Assembly (NCBI GenBank): GCA_964476585.1
Contig: CAYZBF010000012.1
Span: 1-55,862 of the forward strand
Source: CAYZBF01 sp964476585
GTDB taxonomy: Bacteria; Hydrothermota; UBA3072
Length of the DNA stretch: 55,862 nucleotides
Reading direction: 5' to 3'
The notes under the pieces were generated by a model. The model searched no databases. It saw nothing but the letters and a program-made list of their open reading frames with translations, and was not told the origin of the DNA. Below are positions 31,723 through 40,972 of this stretch, piece after piece (position 1 is the stretch's first letter; each line of letters opens with the position of its first letter). The translations under genes and the position numbers were made by a program.

Positions 31723-34500
31723 TCAAAACGGAAATCCAAGATAGAAGTCGAATTTGGTACCATCTATTATCCTGTCCAGGTCAGTCAACCTCGAAATATC
31801 AAAGTTAGCCATTGTAAAACCTAAATCAAGTCGAACCTCAATTCCAAAGGACATAACAGGATCTACCAATTTTATCCAGGAACCAGATGTATCGGAGAAT
31901 CTGAAATCCTTATAATTATAGGTAGCCCCTCCAATATCCATAAAAATTGCGCCATCCACCCTTCCTATGTTTATTGGTGGAAAACCAAGTTCCAACCTTT
32001 TTATGAGAGGAATCCGAAACTCAACATTAAGAAATCCAGCTGTCGTCCCTACAAGATAGTTATAAGGATAGCCTCGGATAGAACGTCCTCCACCAAGGGC
32101 TACAGTCGAAAACTGCTTCTTATCCTCACCCCAGCTGTGGAGCAGAAAGAGACGTACAGCAATGTTCCAGTCCCTTGTAAGATACCAGTAATTCCTTAAA
32201 TCTAACCCGAAATTCTCAACATCCCAGAAACCCTCTCCCTTAATTAGGTTTCTCTCATAAGTTATCCGCCCTCTGAACCCTTTAATTGGTGAAGTATATC
32301 CCCATATAGTATTATCCCTCACAAAGGAAAGGGTCCCGAAATTTCCGTAAGAGATATCCGACTCAACAGGTATCCAACCATCGTCCTCCACGAATTCCAA
32401 AAACTCCTCTCCAAGTCGATATCCTGAGAGACCCAATTCAAATCGATTGAAACGATCCAATGGATACCAAACCTCCCCTCCGAGACTCCAGAGGTTCCCC
32501 CTAATAACATTACCTCCATAAAGGAAATAGTCGCTTTGTTTCATCACAGAAAAAGCATAGTCTAATCTATGCTTGAGGTAAAAATACTGAATATAAAAAT
32601 CGCTTCTTGTGAGGTCGGTATTATTGAATAATACATATAATCGATGATTCCCCAACATATCACTCATACCCAAATCAATATAGCCGTATACACCATAATC
32701 AGAGTAATAGCCTACGGTTGTCGCCACATAATCTATTCCAAAATTCAAGGGTGCTTCTCTTTCTTCTTCTTCCTCGTCTAAAGAAACCTCAATATACTCG
32801 GAAGGAAATTCTTTTGGGGGATTCGGTTCTTTACCCTTTAATTCTTCTATAGGATCTATAAGAAATATATCCCAACCCATATTGGCATATACCGAGATCG
32901 CAAATTTCCCAGAGGGGGATGTGGAAAATGATTCTAATGACCCTATAAGGTCAGTGAGCTGTCTTATCTTGCCCGAATCCGGTTCAAAACTATACAAGTT
33001 CTTTCCGCCATCTCTGTATGAGATAAAATATACTTTAGAATCATATACTTTTGGATTGATAATCTCCTCGCCGAAATCAAGGTACTTTCTTATATTACCC
33101 TTTAAATCAGTGATGTATAGTTTCTTTTTAGAATAATCCCACTCTTTTAAGTCCGGGCGATCACTCACAAAGAGTAGGGAATCTCCCTTCCATGTTGGTT
33201 CCCCGTCAAAATATCTATCGTGGGTAACATTCTCAAGGCTCTCCTCCTCTAAGTCATAGATATAGATATCTGAAGCCCCATTCCTTAACCCCATAAAAGC
33301 AATCTTCGATCCATCCACTGACCACTCAGGCCACCGGATTCCATCAAGGGGAAATTCCAACCTCTTCTTTATAGCCCTTTTTCTTACATCATAAATATAT
33401 AGAACATCTTTCCCCTTTTCCATTGCAGGAAAAGCTATACACTTTCCATCCGGCGAAAAGGCAAGATGTCCATCCATAAGATGTAGGGATTCAAATTTAG
33501 GGCTTCGCCCCCCCTTAATGAGAAGTCCTAGATCCTCCCCATTTAAAGCAGAAGCAATACGGATCTCTACCTCCTCCGCTCTATCTGTGTAATAGACTAT
33601 CTCTTCCCCTTTTGGAGAAATGGAAGGAGCATAGTTATATATATTTTTGAACTCCTTATGGGTCATAATAGGCAATGCAATATCATTCACATCTTCTTTC
33701 TCCCCCACAAGTGGCCAATACTCCTTTTTCAGGCTCTTCATCCATTCCTCATTCAATTTCTCTTCATCTATCCCAAGTACTCGCTTTATCGCACCAGATA
33801 AAGAACCAGTAACCTTTATTTTATTCATCAACTCCCCTATCTTCTTTTCTCCATATCGATTCTTGATAAAGTAGAGGATAGATTGTCCCTCCTTATAGAC
33901 AGCATATCCTCCTGCATAGTTCAATATCGAAATTGGATATAATCGGTTATTTAGCACAGCATCCCGAATAAATGATTCTGCACTCTCATCCCAACTCAAC
34001 GATTCAAACTCTGCCATCCCTTCAATAAACCACAAAGGCACCCTTAACGTAGCCAGATTCCGGAGAGCGCCCATCCCCCGCCCATATAGAATCCGATACT
34101 GAAACACGTGAACCAATTCATGGAAAAGGACATGTCGAAAATCCGAATAGGAACCATCAAAGGGCAGAACTATTCTATTCTTGAATATCTCTGTAAATCC
34201 CCCTGTTGACTCTGGGATTCTCCCCAGGATAACATTTGTACCCTCAAAATCTGGATGTGATTTATAGATTAACACAGGAATCTTCTCCTCATTCTTTTTC
34301 TCTCTATAACCAAACCTATCTTTAAGCCTGTCGTAGGCTTCCTCCAGGACATCCAGAGCAAAAGGTATCAAAACCTCTTCAGATTTGTAATAGTATATCT
34401 CAAAGTGCTCGGTCTCTTTTATAAGCCATCTATATTGACTGTATTGAATCTTGTTTTGTCCAAACTGGTATTGAGAGAATAAAAGAAAAAGCAAAATCAT
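31723..34500 (-). CDS. Large outer-membrane protein: metallopeptidase + TolB-like propeller + Omp85-like barrel
   Basis: A 925-residue protein. Residues 1-15 are a signal peptide (MILLFLLFSQYQFGQ). About 20-280 is a gluzincin peptidase domain with HELVH at 127-131 and a downstream Glu in WFIEGMAEF (160 or 164), like the peptidase MA family. About 300-590 holds TolB/PD40 beta-propeller repeats (ISPKGEEIVYYTD; FSPDGKCIAFPAM; WSVDGSKIAFMGL). The C-terminal ~330 residues form an Omp85/BamA-type barrel ending FDFYLGFPF, with GGGRSIRGYPY before the last strands. The start is ATG 34500, with GGAGGAG seven bases upstream; 17 extra in-frame codons lie within the previous gene. Likely surface proteolysis or outer-membrane assembly. 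Confidence 0.8.
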   Translation of the reverse strand: MILLFLLFSQYQFGQNKIQYSQYRWLIKETEHFEIYYYKSEEVLIPFALDVLEEAYDRLKDRFGYREKKNEEKIPVLIYKSHPDFEGTNVILGRIPESTGGFTEIFKNRIVLPFDGSYSDFRHVLFHELVHVFQYRILYGRGMGALRNLATLRVPLWFIEGMAEFESLSWDESAESFIRDAVLNNRLYPISILNYAGGYAVYKEGQSILYFIKNRYGEKKIGELMNKIKVTGSLSGAIKRVLGIDEEKLNEEWMKSLKKEYWPLVGEKEDVNDIALPIMTHKEFKNIYNYAPSISPKGEEIVYYTDRAEEVEIRIASALNGEDLGLLIKGGRSPKFESLHLMDGHLAFSPDGKCIAFPAMEKGKDVLYIYDVRKRAIKKRLEFPLDGIRWPEWSVDGSKIAFMGLRNGASDIYIYDLEEESLENVTHDRYFDGEPTWKGDSLLFVSDRPDLKEWDYSKKKLYITDLKGNIRKYLDFGEEIINPKVYDSKVYFISYRDGGKNLYSFEPDSGKIRQLTDLIGSLESFSTSPSGKFAISVYANMGWDIFLIDPIEELKGKEPNPPKEFPSEYIEVSLDEEEEEREAPLNFGIDYVATTVGYYSDYGVYGYIDLGMSDMLGNHRLYVLFNNTDLTRSDFYIQYFYLKHRLDYAFSVMKQSDYFLYGGNVIRGNLWSLGGEVWYPLDRFNRFELGLSGYRLGEEFLEFVEDDGWIPVESDISYGNFGTLSFVRDNTIWGYTSPIKGFRGRITYERNLIKGEGFWDVENFGLDLRNYWYLTRDWNIAVRLFLLHSWGEDKKQFSTVALGGGRSIRGYPYNYLVGTTAGFLNVEFRIPLIKRLELGFPPINIGRVDGAIFMDIGGATYNYKDFRFSDTSGSWIKLVDPVMSFGIEVRLDLGFTMANFDISRLTDLDRIIDGTKFDFYLGFPF

Positions 34501-34913
34501 AATAACTCTCCTCCGATAAATCCAATCAGAGCCCCAAGCGCGAAAGCCCACGCCAGAAGCTTCACGTCAATTATTTCCTTCTTATAGCCTATCTTTATGG
34601 CAAAAAAAGCAATCATATTCCCTACACCGTTAATTATAAACAGTAATGGAAGAGCAAGGAACCTCACAATTACATGTCCAACACCTGGTATCCCTCCAAT
34701 AAGCCCCACAAGACTAGACCAAGCCTGAGTCACCAGTCCAATAAGGAACAGAACCCCACCAACTACCCATTTATCCCATCTGAAATAGCTCCCAGCTATT
34801 ATCATAATTGCGCCTACCACTACAATGAATAAAACATGCAGGACCTTCTTACGTATTGGCATCTTTTCCCCTAAAGAGATTCCTTCCTCTACGTCTTCTA
34901 TTTCATCAGCCAT
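34497..34913 (-). CDS. Small hypothetical membrane protein
   Basis: A 138-residue protein with no family I can name. An acidic N-terminal ~20 residues (MADEIEDVEEGISLGE) precede a basic turn and four predicted membrane helices (VLFIVVVGAIMIIAG; VVGGVLFLIGLV; FLALPLLFIINGVGNMIAFF; LLAWAFALGALIGFIGG). It lies between comM (16-base overlap) and the barrel protein (ATGA overlap), so it is made together with them. It may assist the barrel protein, but this is only suggested by position. Confidence 0.7.
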   Translation of the reverse strand: MADEIEDVEEGISLGEKMPIRKKVLHVLFIVVVGAIMIIAGSYFRWDKWVVGGVLFLIGLVTQAWSSLVGLIGGIPGVGHVIVRFLALPLLFIINGVGNMIAFFAIKIGYKKEIIDVKLLAWAFALGALIGFIGGELL

Positions 34914-36436
34914 AATTTCCTATCCAGGGTTCGATATTGTATTGCTTCTGCTACCTGCTGTGATTTTATATCTCTTTCTCCCTCTAAATCGGCTATTGTC
35001 CGTGCCATCTTCAAAATCCTGTCGAAAGCCCGCGCTGAAAACCCAAAGTGCTCCATAGCAGTATTGAGCAAAGCCCTACTTTCGTCATCAATTAAACAAT
35101 ATGTACGTATCTTTTTAGAGTCTAAGTGCGCATTAAAGAAGATATCATCATCTTTGTATCTCTCCTCCTGTGTTTCCCTGGCCCTCTCAATTCTCTTTCG
35201 AATTGTATCTGAACCTTCTCCTGGCTCTATATTGATAATATCATCATACCTTACCCTTGGCACTGTTATATGCATATCAATGCGATCGAGTAGTGGCCCG
35301 GAAATCTTACTGCGGTAACGATCTATCTTAGAAGGGGTACAAGTGCATTGCCTGTATAGATCTCCAAAATATCCACAAGGGCATGGGTTCATAGCTGCAA
35401 TAAGCATGAATCGTGCAGGATAGGTTATAGTACTCTTCGCTCGTGAGATAGTCACAACTCCATCCTCAAGGGGTTGTCTTAAAGCCTCTAAAACATTCCT
35501 GTTGAATTCTGGTAATTCATCCAGAAAGAGTACTCCATTGTGTGCAAGACTTACTTCACCTGGATTTGGATATGTCCCACCACCTATGAGTCCAGCATAG
35601 GAAACGGTGTGGTGTGGAGCCCTGAAAGGCCTTTTTGCTATCAGAGGTTCATTTGGAGGGAGTGCTCCAACTACAGAATGTATCTTTGTTGTCTCGACAG
35701 ACTCATCTAAACTCATTTTAGGCAGTATAGTGGGAATTCGCTTGGCAAGCATCGTCTTCCCGGAACCAGGAGGTCCAATCATAAGAACATTGTGCCCACC
35801 CGCAACAGCTATCTCCATCGCTCTCTTAGCACCCACTTGGCCTTTAACATCTGAAAAATCGATTTTACTTTTTGAACTTAATTCAAATATCTTATCAATA
35901 TCTACAGTAAAGGGATCTTTGAAGCCGTTTTCCAGAATCCCAATACACTCACCAAGTGTTTCAACCGGGAAAACTTGCGCACCACCAACAACTGCTGCTT
36001 CCTTAGCATTTACAAGGGGAACCAACATCTTCTCAAATTTATTCTCACTAGCAAGAATGGAAGCGGGTAGCACGCCTTTCACTCCACGAATTCTCCCATC
36101 AAGTGCAAGTTCACCAAGTACAAGGGTATCTTTCAACCCTGAAGGGTTTATCTGCGCTGAAGCAGATAAAATTCCAAGCGCAATAGGAAGGTCAAGTGCT
36201 GTTCCTTCCTTCTTTACATCAGCAGGTGCAAGATTTACCGTTATCTTCTTCAGAGGGAAATCATAATTTAGACTCTTTATTGCAGATTCTACTCTCTCCC
36301 TTGACTCTCTTACAGCAGCCTCGGGCAAACCTACAATTGAAAAAGAAGGTAGCCCTCTTGAGATACTGACCTCTACCTCAACCGTTTCTGCCGCAACCCC
36401 ATGGAGAGCGTAAGAAAAAATCTTAGAAAGTCTCAA
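34898..36436 (-). CDS. comM: YifB/ComM-family Mg-chelatase-like AAA+ ATPase
   Basis: A 512-residue protein. The N-terminal ChlI-like domain (VEVEVSISRGLPSFSIVGLP; APADVKKEGTALDLPIALGI) is followed by an AAA+ core with Walker A GPPGSGKTM and Walker B VLFLDELPEF. A cysteine-rich insert (NPCPCGYFGDLYRQCTCTP) and the C-terminal Mg_chelatase_C domain follow. ComM is a branch-migration helicase that helps integrate DNA during natural transformation. The start is a TTG at 36436 behind GAGGAGGGAGG. Typical length. Confidence 0.94.
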   Translation of the reverse strand: MRLSKIFSYALHGVAAETVEVEVSISRGLPSFSIVGLPEAAVRESRERVESAIKSLNYDFPLKKITVNLAPADVKKEGTALDLPIALGILSASAQINPSGLKDTLVLGELALDGRIRGVKGVLPASILASENKFEKMLVPLVNAKEAAVVGGAQVFPVETLGECIGILENGFKDPFTVDIDKIFELSSKSKIDFSDVKGQVGAKRAMEIAVAGGHNVLMIGPPGSGKTMLAKRIPTILPKMSLDESVETTKIHSVVGALPPNEPLIAKRPFRAPHHTVSYAGLIGGGTYPNPGEVSLAHNGVLFLDELPEFNRNVLEALRQPLEDGVVTISRAKSTITYPARFMLIAAMNPCPCGYFGDLYRQCTCTPSKIDRYRSKISGPLLDRIDMHITVPRVRYDDIINIEPGEGSDTIRKRIERARETQEERYKDDDIFFNAHLDSKKIRTYCLIDDESRALLNTAMEHFGFSARAFDRILKMARTIADLEGERDIKSQQVAEAIQYRTLDRKLWLMK

Positions 36437-36464
36437 AACCTCCCTCCTCTATTGACATGTTTTA

Positions 36465-36493
36465 AGCTTACTATTAATCCGTTCCCCTGTCAA
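36465..36493 (-). promoter_or_regulatory. Weak candidate promoter for comM
   Basis: Minus strand: a perfect TTGACA (36493-36488), a 17-base spacer, then a poor -10 TAAGCT (36470-36465). The position suits the TTG start at 36436. Confidence 0.3.
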
Positions 36494-36508
36494 CCTATAA
36501 TCAATGCA

Positions 36509-36531
36509 AACCCTGGGTAAACTCCAGGGTT
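36509..36531. terminator. Hairpin, possible weak terminator of the zinc-ribbon gene
   Basis: AACCCTGG (36509-36516) pairs with CCAGGGTT (36524-36531) around GTAAACT. On the minus strand it lies about 50 bases after the small zinc-ribbon gene and is followed only by a short T-run. It resembles the core of the strong terminator at 24999-25031. Confidence 0.4.
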
Positions 36532-36578
36532 ATACACGAGTCCTTTACGCACACCAATTTGTTCAACCGGACAATTAT

Positions 36579-36779
36579 TTATTGTTTATGGCTTACACCA
36601 ATATCAGTTCCGTAACTCAATTCGCCGTTGTCTATGCGGATATGAAAATGGCAATCAGGGTTCGTACATACCCAAGCTTTATACAGAATAGAAGCACCAT
36701 TCTGTCCGTAATCGGACAGAGGTATTAGAACACCATAATTGCATTTCTGACATTTGGGAAATTCCTTAAGAGTATCCAC
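36579..36779 (-). CDS. Small zinc-ribbon protein
   Basis: A 66-residue protein if started at GTG 36779, which has GGGAGG five bases upstream; a TTG at 36812 would add 11 residues. FPKCQKCNYGVLIPL and YKAWVCTNPDCHFHI form two CxxC/CxxxxC knuckles of a zinc ribbon. I cannot name the family. Candidates are an RNA- or protein-binding adaptor. It stands alone on the minus strand between comM and tamB, with a good promoter at 36893-36920. Confidence 0.6.
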   Translation of the reverse strand: MDTLKEFPKCQKCNYGVLIPLSDYGQNGASILYKAWVCTNPDCHFHIRIDNGELSYGTDIGVSHKQ

Positions 36780-36892
36780 TTCCTCCTCCCTTTTGAATGA
36801 TTTTACTTTCAACCATAGCTTAGTAGTTAAAATACAACTCTGCTCATCCTCTTAGTAACAAAGACTAGGTTACCTCAAATCTTTACATTCAG

Positions 36893-36920
36893 AATATAGT
36901 TGTATCTCACACCCTGTCAA
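36893..36920 (-). promoter_or_regulatory. Promoter upstream of the zinc-ribbon gene
   Basis: Minus strand: TTGACA (36920-36915), a 16-base spacer and TATATT (36898-36893). Transcription would start near 36886, giving a leader of about 75-107 bases before the zinc-ribbon start. The rest of 36813-36998 holds no gene. Confidence 0.6.
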
Positions 36921-36998
36921 GTGGAAAATTCGGCTGGTTTTGAAATACGACGCGAATGGTCACTATTTAAATGACCGAGGAGAAAAGAGAATGGCAAA

Positions 36999-39900
36999 TT
37001 AATAGCGCCATCCCAGTTTAAAGAGAAGCCTAGTATCACCCGAATGGTAATTTTCCGCTACAATAGATCCCCATCTCTTTATTCTATATTCCGCCTGTAT
37101 CTCAGATATCCCATAGAATAGAATGTCAGTCCTCGCTTTAACAAATAATCTATCAGTAATATATTTCCCTAACACAATCTCATAATGTCCACCCTCCCCC
37201 TCCATCCGTACCAGATCAATACCAAATTTCTGTTTAAATCTTCTGCTAAATGTTTGTCTTACCCAGTAATTGAAGGCTACCTCTGTTACAGATTCCTCAA
37301 TCGCTTTCAGTGACGAGAGGTCTTCCCATGACATATTAAGATTCAATAGAGTCATTATATCTGCTACTGATCTTGCTGGTTTTGAGTATAGTTCAAATTT
37401 TGGCATCTTCATAGTTCCTGATACATCCAAGAATACGGTATCTCTCTCCTGGGCTATGGTCTTTGCCTCGATATCAATATTGGGATTCAGCTCCGGAGAA
37501 TTCTTAAAATCAAATTCACCTTTAACCACATCAAAGGAACGATACAAATAATAGAAGTTCCCTTGTTTTACTTCCATATTTCCAGAAATAAGTAGTGGTC
37601 CCCCATCATACTGCACACCAATTCCTCCTACAAGCTCCATATCAGCCATATCATTACGAATCCACACATTGCCTTCTCCCGCATCAACTTTGATATCTAA
37701 ATAAAGGTTTGGAGGCCTTTTGCCTCCATTCCCTTCCATTCGAAACGGCATGGATATTATCGTCTTGTTGAGATCTACCACACCCTCAACTCTTATTTTT
37801 TCCTCTTCTTCACTCACAGTTACATTCCCATCAATTAGAGCGTTTACATATTGCCAGTTTATCGGTGTTTTGTTTATGTTAATCTTGAAGTTATAAGACC
37901 TTTTGCCAATATCGAAATCTCCTTTTACATCGATATTACCTTCGCTTAAAGAAACACGAGAAGATTTTATTAATCCTTTATACCCGTTGAATTCGACATC
38001 TGCCGATAAATCCTCTATTTTAATCCCGGGTTTCACCAGTAATATATTACCTTTTGATACCTTTATCTCCCCATACACCTCTGGTGTAAGCAGTTTTCCC
38101 TTCACTGCTATATTCCCATTGACCTCTATTCTCCTTGTGTCAAGATAGTCATGCAGAGGGTAGGATATCCACCTCCCCCCGCTATCAAATTCTGCTTTTA
38201 TATTCAATAAGCCATTACTCAGGTCAATTGCGCCATTGAATCTGGAGTGATGGCTATTTTCGAATAAAGTAATATTGTTGATTACGATGTTCTCCTTCTG
38301 ATAGCCAAGCTCGAGATTCAATGAATCTCCGACAGACTCACCTTTCCATTTCGCCCTGCTTTTACCTTTAAATTTAATCTCTGGTGCGTTTGTTCTTCCA
38401 GATAAGGTAATTAATCCACCAAGATCCCCGGAGAGGGGAAGAGGCGTAATATCAAATTCATCCAACATTCGAAGGTTAAATTTATCAAGCCTTACCTTTC
38501 CTTTGAGTTTTTTCTGATAAACCTCCAAAGAAAGGTTAACTTCCTCACCTTTATTTCCCTTAAATATTGCTTTATCAGCCTTTATACCTTCATCTATTCT
38601 TGCAGAAAAGCTTGAATCCAACATTAGCCATCCACCAGGGTAAGCGAAGTTAAGCTTTTCAAATTTGATACTATCCTTGAAGTATTGTAATGAATATTCC
38701 ATTTGCTTGTCTTCCCTCTTAAACAAGCCAACCAAAACTACATCCCGCTCATTAAGTCTTGCTACACCTTCCCCTATCTCAAATATTTTGCTACCTGGAA
38801 GCTCAACGTCTTGCATTACAAAGGATAATTCTCCGAGAAATTTCTTTTCCTTTTGTCGGAGATCTATATTACCATCCACCAACCCCACTTGAATTTTTCC
38901 GTATTTAAGACTATCAAACGAAAAAACACCGTATACCTTATCCCGAAAATTTATATCTGCATGAAGTAAAACCTCAATATTAATACCGAAATACTTAAGT
39001 ATTGGGGATACTTCCACCCCATCAACAAATAAATTCCCCTTTATCAAATTATCATATTCACCACTAAAAGAAAAACTCCCTTTATTTAAATATCCTTCAA
39101 ATTGGTCAACAATAATCCTTCTGCCAAGTTTTTTAAACTCTACATTAAAATCTCTTAGGTGGGAACCCATTAAAACACCAAAAACCCCAATCCGAAAGGA
39201 TAAACTATCTCTGCCTAAATAACAAAAATCAACACTTCCATTAAGTTTTGAAGGAGGCAAATCCTTCCTAAAGTCTTTCATGTTTAAATCACTTAACTCA
39301 AAGCTACCCGAGGTTTTAACCTCACTTTTCAGATAACCCTTGAAACACGAACCACTTATCCATATAGAATCTGTATTACCGTGAAAAGTAAGAGGTTCTA
39401 AGTTAATCCCTTCAATTGATATAGGTCCACTCTTTCCTTTAAATCTAAATAGGGAATCATAGACAAACTCCGCCTCAACAACTCCCTCTCCCTCTATATT
39501 CCACACATTCTTCAAATCCCTTAAATAGATCGTTCCTTTTCCCTTGATACCCTTCTCTAACCGTCCGAATATTCTCAATTTTGAATGCCCTACCCGGAGT
39601 TCCCTTATATCAATCATAGAGCCTAACCTTTCAAGGTTAAGTTGTCCATCAATGAGATTAAAGCCAAGGCCATCAATTGATCCGCTAACCTTAAAAACGT
39701 TGAGGCCAATCTCATCCTCTGTAGAAAACAATCTTCCATTTCCGTTTACCAAGAATTCATGCCCACCCCATTCAATATAACCACCTTGAACGGAAATATC
39801 TTCTATATAGAAAAGCCCGGGTATTTTCCTCCCTTTATGCTCAGTAGAGCCCGAGAAGGAAAAGACTAATCTTGGTCTGTAAAAGGAAACACTCTTAATT

Positions 39901-40160
39901 CTCCGTCTCAAAAACCCAAGCGGGGTATAGAACACTTCAACGTTAGACAAAAAGCCTAAACTCCCTACAACTACAGAATCTGCTTTTAGTGATGACAAAA
40001 TATTCCACTCTACACACGCAATACTACTTCCTTCAGGAAGCATAGATACGAGTTTGTCCTTCATCCAAATTTCGGCTCTACTATGTATTAATCCGGATAA
40101 TAGATGAAGGAAAATAAAAATGAGTAAAATGGATATCCAGATTCCTATTCGCTTCCTCAT
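36999..40160 (-). CDS. tamB: Translocation and assembly module TamB-like protein
   Basis: A 1053-residue protein. An N-terminal membrane anchor (IGIWISILLIFIFLHLLSGL) is followed by a long, repetitive beta-rich body (AsmA/TamB-type strands such as GNLFVDGVEVSPILKYFGIN and ISMPFRMEGNG). The C-terminal TamB/DUF490 domain runs to the end (SVADIMTLLNLNMSWEDLSS; ITDRLFVKARTDILFYGISE; LLFKLGWRY). TamB-like proteins bridge inner and outer membranes and move phospholipids or help assemble outer-membrane proteins. It is the last gene of the chemosensory/roadblock operon and overlaps the roadblock gene upstream by four bases, unlike the usual tamA or bamA neighbourhood. Confidence 0.88.
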   Translation of the reverse strand: MRKRIGIWISILLIFIFLHLLSGLIHSRAEIWMKDKLVSMLPEGSSIACVEWNILSSLKADSVVVGSLGFLSNVEVFYTPLGFLRRRIKSVSFYRPRLVFSFSGSTEHKGRKIPGLFYIEDISVQGGYIEWGGHEFLVNGNGRLFSTEDEIGLNVFKVSGSIDGLGFNLIDGQLNLERLGSMIDIRELRVGHSKLRIFGRLEKGIKGKGTIYLRDLKNVWNIEGEGVVEAEFVYDSLFRFKGKSGPISIEGINLEPLTFHGNTDSIWISGSCFKGYLKSEVKTSGSFELSDLNMKDFRKDLPPSKLNGSVDFCYLGRDSLSFRIGVFGVLMGSHLRDFNVEFKKLGRRIIVDQFEGYLNKGSFSFSGEYDNLIKGNLFVDGVEVSPILKYFGINIEVLLHADINFRDKVYGVFSFDSLKYGKIQVGLVDGNIDLRQKEKKFLGELSFVMQDVELPGSKIFEIGEGVARLNERDVVLVGLFKREDKQMEYSLQYFKDSIKFEKLNFAYPGGWLMLDSSFSARIDEGIKADKAIFKGNKGEEVNLSLEVYQKKLKGKVRLDKFNLRMLDEFDITPLPLSGDLGGLITLSGRTNAPEIKFKGKSRAKWKGESVGDSLNLELGYQKENIVINNITLFENSHHSRFNGAIDLSNGLLNIKAEFDSGGRWISYPLHDYLDTRRIEVNGNIAVKGKLLTPEVYGEIKVSKGNILLVKPGIKIEDLSADVEFNGYKGLIKSSRVSLSEGNIDVKGDFDIGKRSYNFKININKTPINWQYVNALIDGNVTVSEEEEKIRVEGVVDLNKTIISMPFRMEGNGGKRPPNLYLDIKVDAGEGNVWIRNDMADMELVGGIGVQYDGGPLLISGNMEVKQGNFYYLYRSFDVVKGEFDFKNSPELNPNIDIEAKTIAQERDTVFLDVSGTMKMPKFELYSKPARSVADIMTLLNLNMSWEDLSSLKAIEESVTEVAFNYWVRQTFSRRFKQKFGIDLVRMEGEGGHYEIVLGKYITDRLFVKARTDILFYGISEIQAEYRIKRWGSIVAENYHSGDTRLLFKLGWRY

Positions 40161-40636
40161 TCCTTAAAAAATTCCTCCAATAGTTCTTCTCCTTTCCCAC
40201 CCTCACCACCTAAGACACTTATTTCAGTCCCAATAATGTTTTCCATCTCAAACATTCTTTTTACCTCATAAGCAAACCTCTCGCTTGACATCCTTACTGT
40301 ACCTAATAGTGTCCTTTCTCTAAATAATACGATAAGGATAAATAAAGAGGCAACATCTTGATAGAATAATTTCCATTCCCGTCCCTTGAGGAAGAACTGA
40401 TTAAAGTCACACTCATCAACGAGTTTTGCTAACTCCACAGTAGTATTGAAAACACCGGTTAGTAAAGCTGTCATTGAGAATATGTTTATCCCAAAATTCA
40501 TTCCGCGATGTTCTAGAACTTCGCCGCTCTTAGTAGCAAATACAACATGAAAAGCATTGGTCTCAATGAGAAATCTTTCTAAAGAATGATTTAACTTTCT
40601 CTGCACATCTCGGGATAGGATAATATGGGCTGACAA
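40157..40636 (-). CDS. Roadblock/LC7 protein, MglB-like
   Basis: A 159-residue single-domain roadblock protein. FHVVFATKSGEVLEHRGMNF, CDFNQFFLKGREWKLFYQDV and RTLLGTVRMSSERF align by eye with the MglB-type protein at 8071-8559, including the DFxxxF and LGxVR positions. Expected role: a dimer acting as GAP or scaffold for an MglA-type GTPase. It starts with TTG 40636, immediately after the TAG of the preceding roadblock gene, so it relies on reinitiation. Cytosolic. Confidence 0.82.
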   Translation of the reverse strand: MSAHIILSRDVQRKLNHSLERFLIETNAFHVVFATKSGEVLEHRGMNFGINIFSMTALLTGVFNTTVELAKLVDECDFNQFFLKGREWKLFYQDVASLFILIVLFRERTLLGTVRMSSERFAYEVKRMFEMENIIGTEISVLGGEGGKGEELLEEFFKE

Positions 40637-40972
40637 CTATAATAATTTCGCAATCGACTTTGATCCGCGACGAAGTTTTAGCCTAACCTCACCTGTATCA
40701 ACATCGGGCTCTGTGAGAAGTGCCAGAACAAAATCCTTTTTGGCTATCATAAAAACACTTCCATTTTCCGCCAATGCGGATATCGAAAAGTTAGCGGGGA
40801 TTCTCATCTGATTCGCTATCTCATTTGATATTTCAGCCGCCATTGCTGAAATAAGAACTTCATCAATATCTTTTTTCCCAAGGAAATCCACAATTGCACC
40901 ATCTCTATCTACGACATAACATCCCAACATTCCTTCTGATGATATCAAATTTTTCATTATGTCCTTCATCAA
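40637..40972 (-). CDS. Roadblock/LC7 domain protein, short
   Basis: A 111-residue protein consisting only of a roadblock domain: GMLGCYVVDRDGAIVDFLGK, a central helix AMAAEISNEIANQMR, then NGSVFMIAKKDFVLALLTEP and a C-terminal basic tail. Roadblock domains regulate small GTPases. It overlaps the TPR-roadblock gene upstream by four bases (ATGA); a second ATG at 40969 is possible. It is one of three roadblock proteins in a row, suggesting heteromeric assemblies. Confidence 0.78.
   Translation of the reverse strand: MMKDIMKNLISSEGMLGCYVVDRDGAIVDFLGKKDIDEVLISAMAAEISNEIANQMRIPANFSISALAENGSVFMIAKKDFVLALLTEPDVDTGEVRLKLRRGSKSIAKLL

Noticed and set aside
35607..36266. ORF of 219 codons on the plus strand
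   Set aside because: Antisense shadow of comM, which has complete motifs in its own frame.
36504..36728. Plus-strand ORF of 74 codons opposite the zinc-ribbon gene
   Set aside because: No motif, no ribosome binding site, and its first codons overlap a hairpin; the minus-strand frame has paired cysteines and a promoter.
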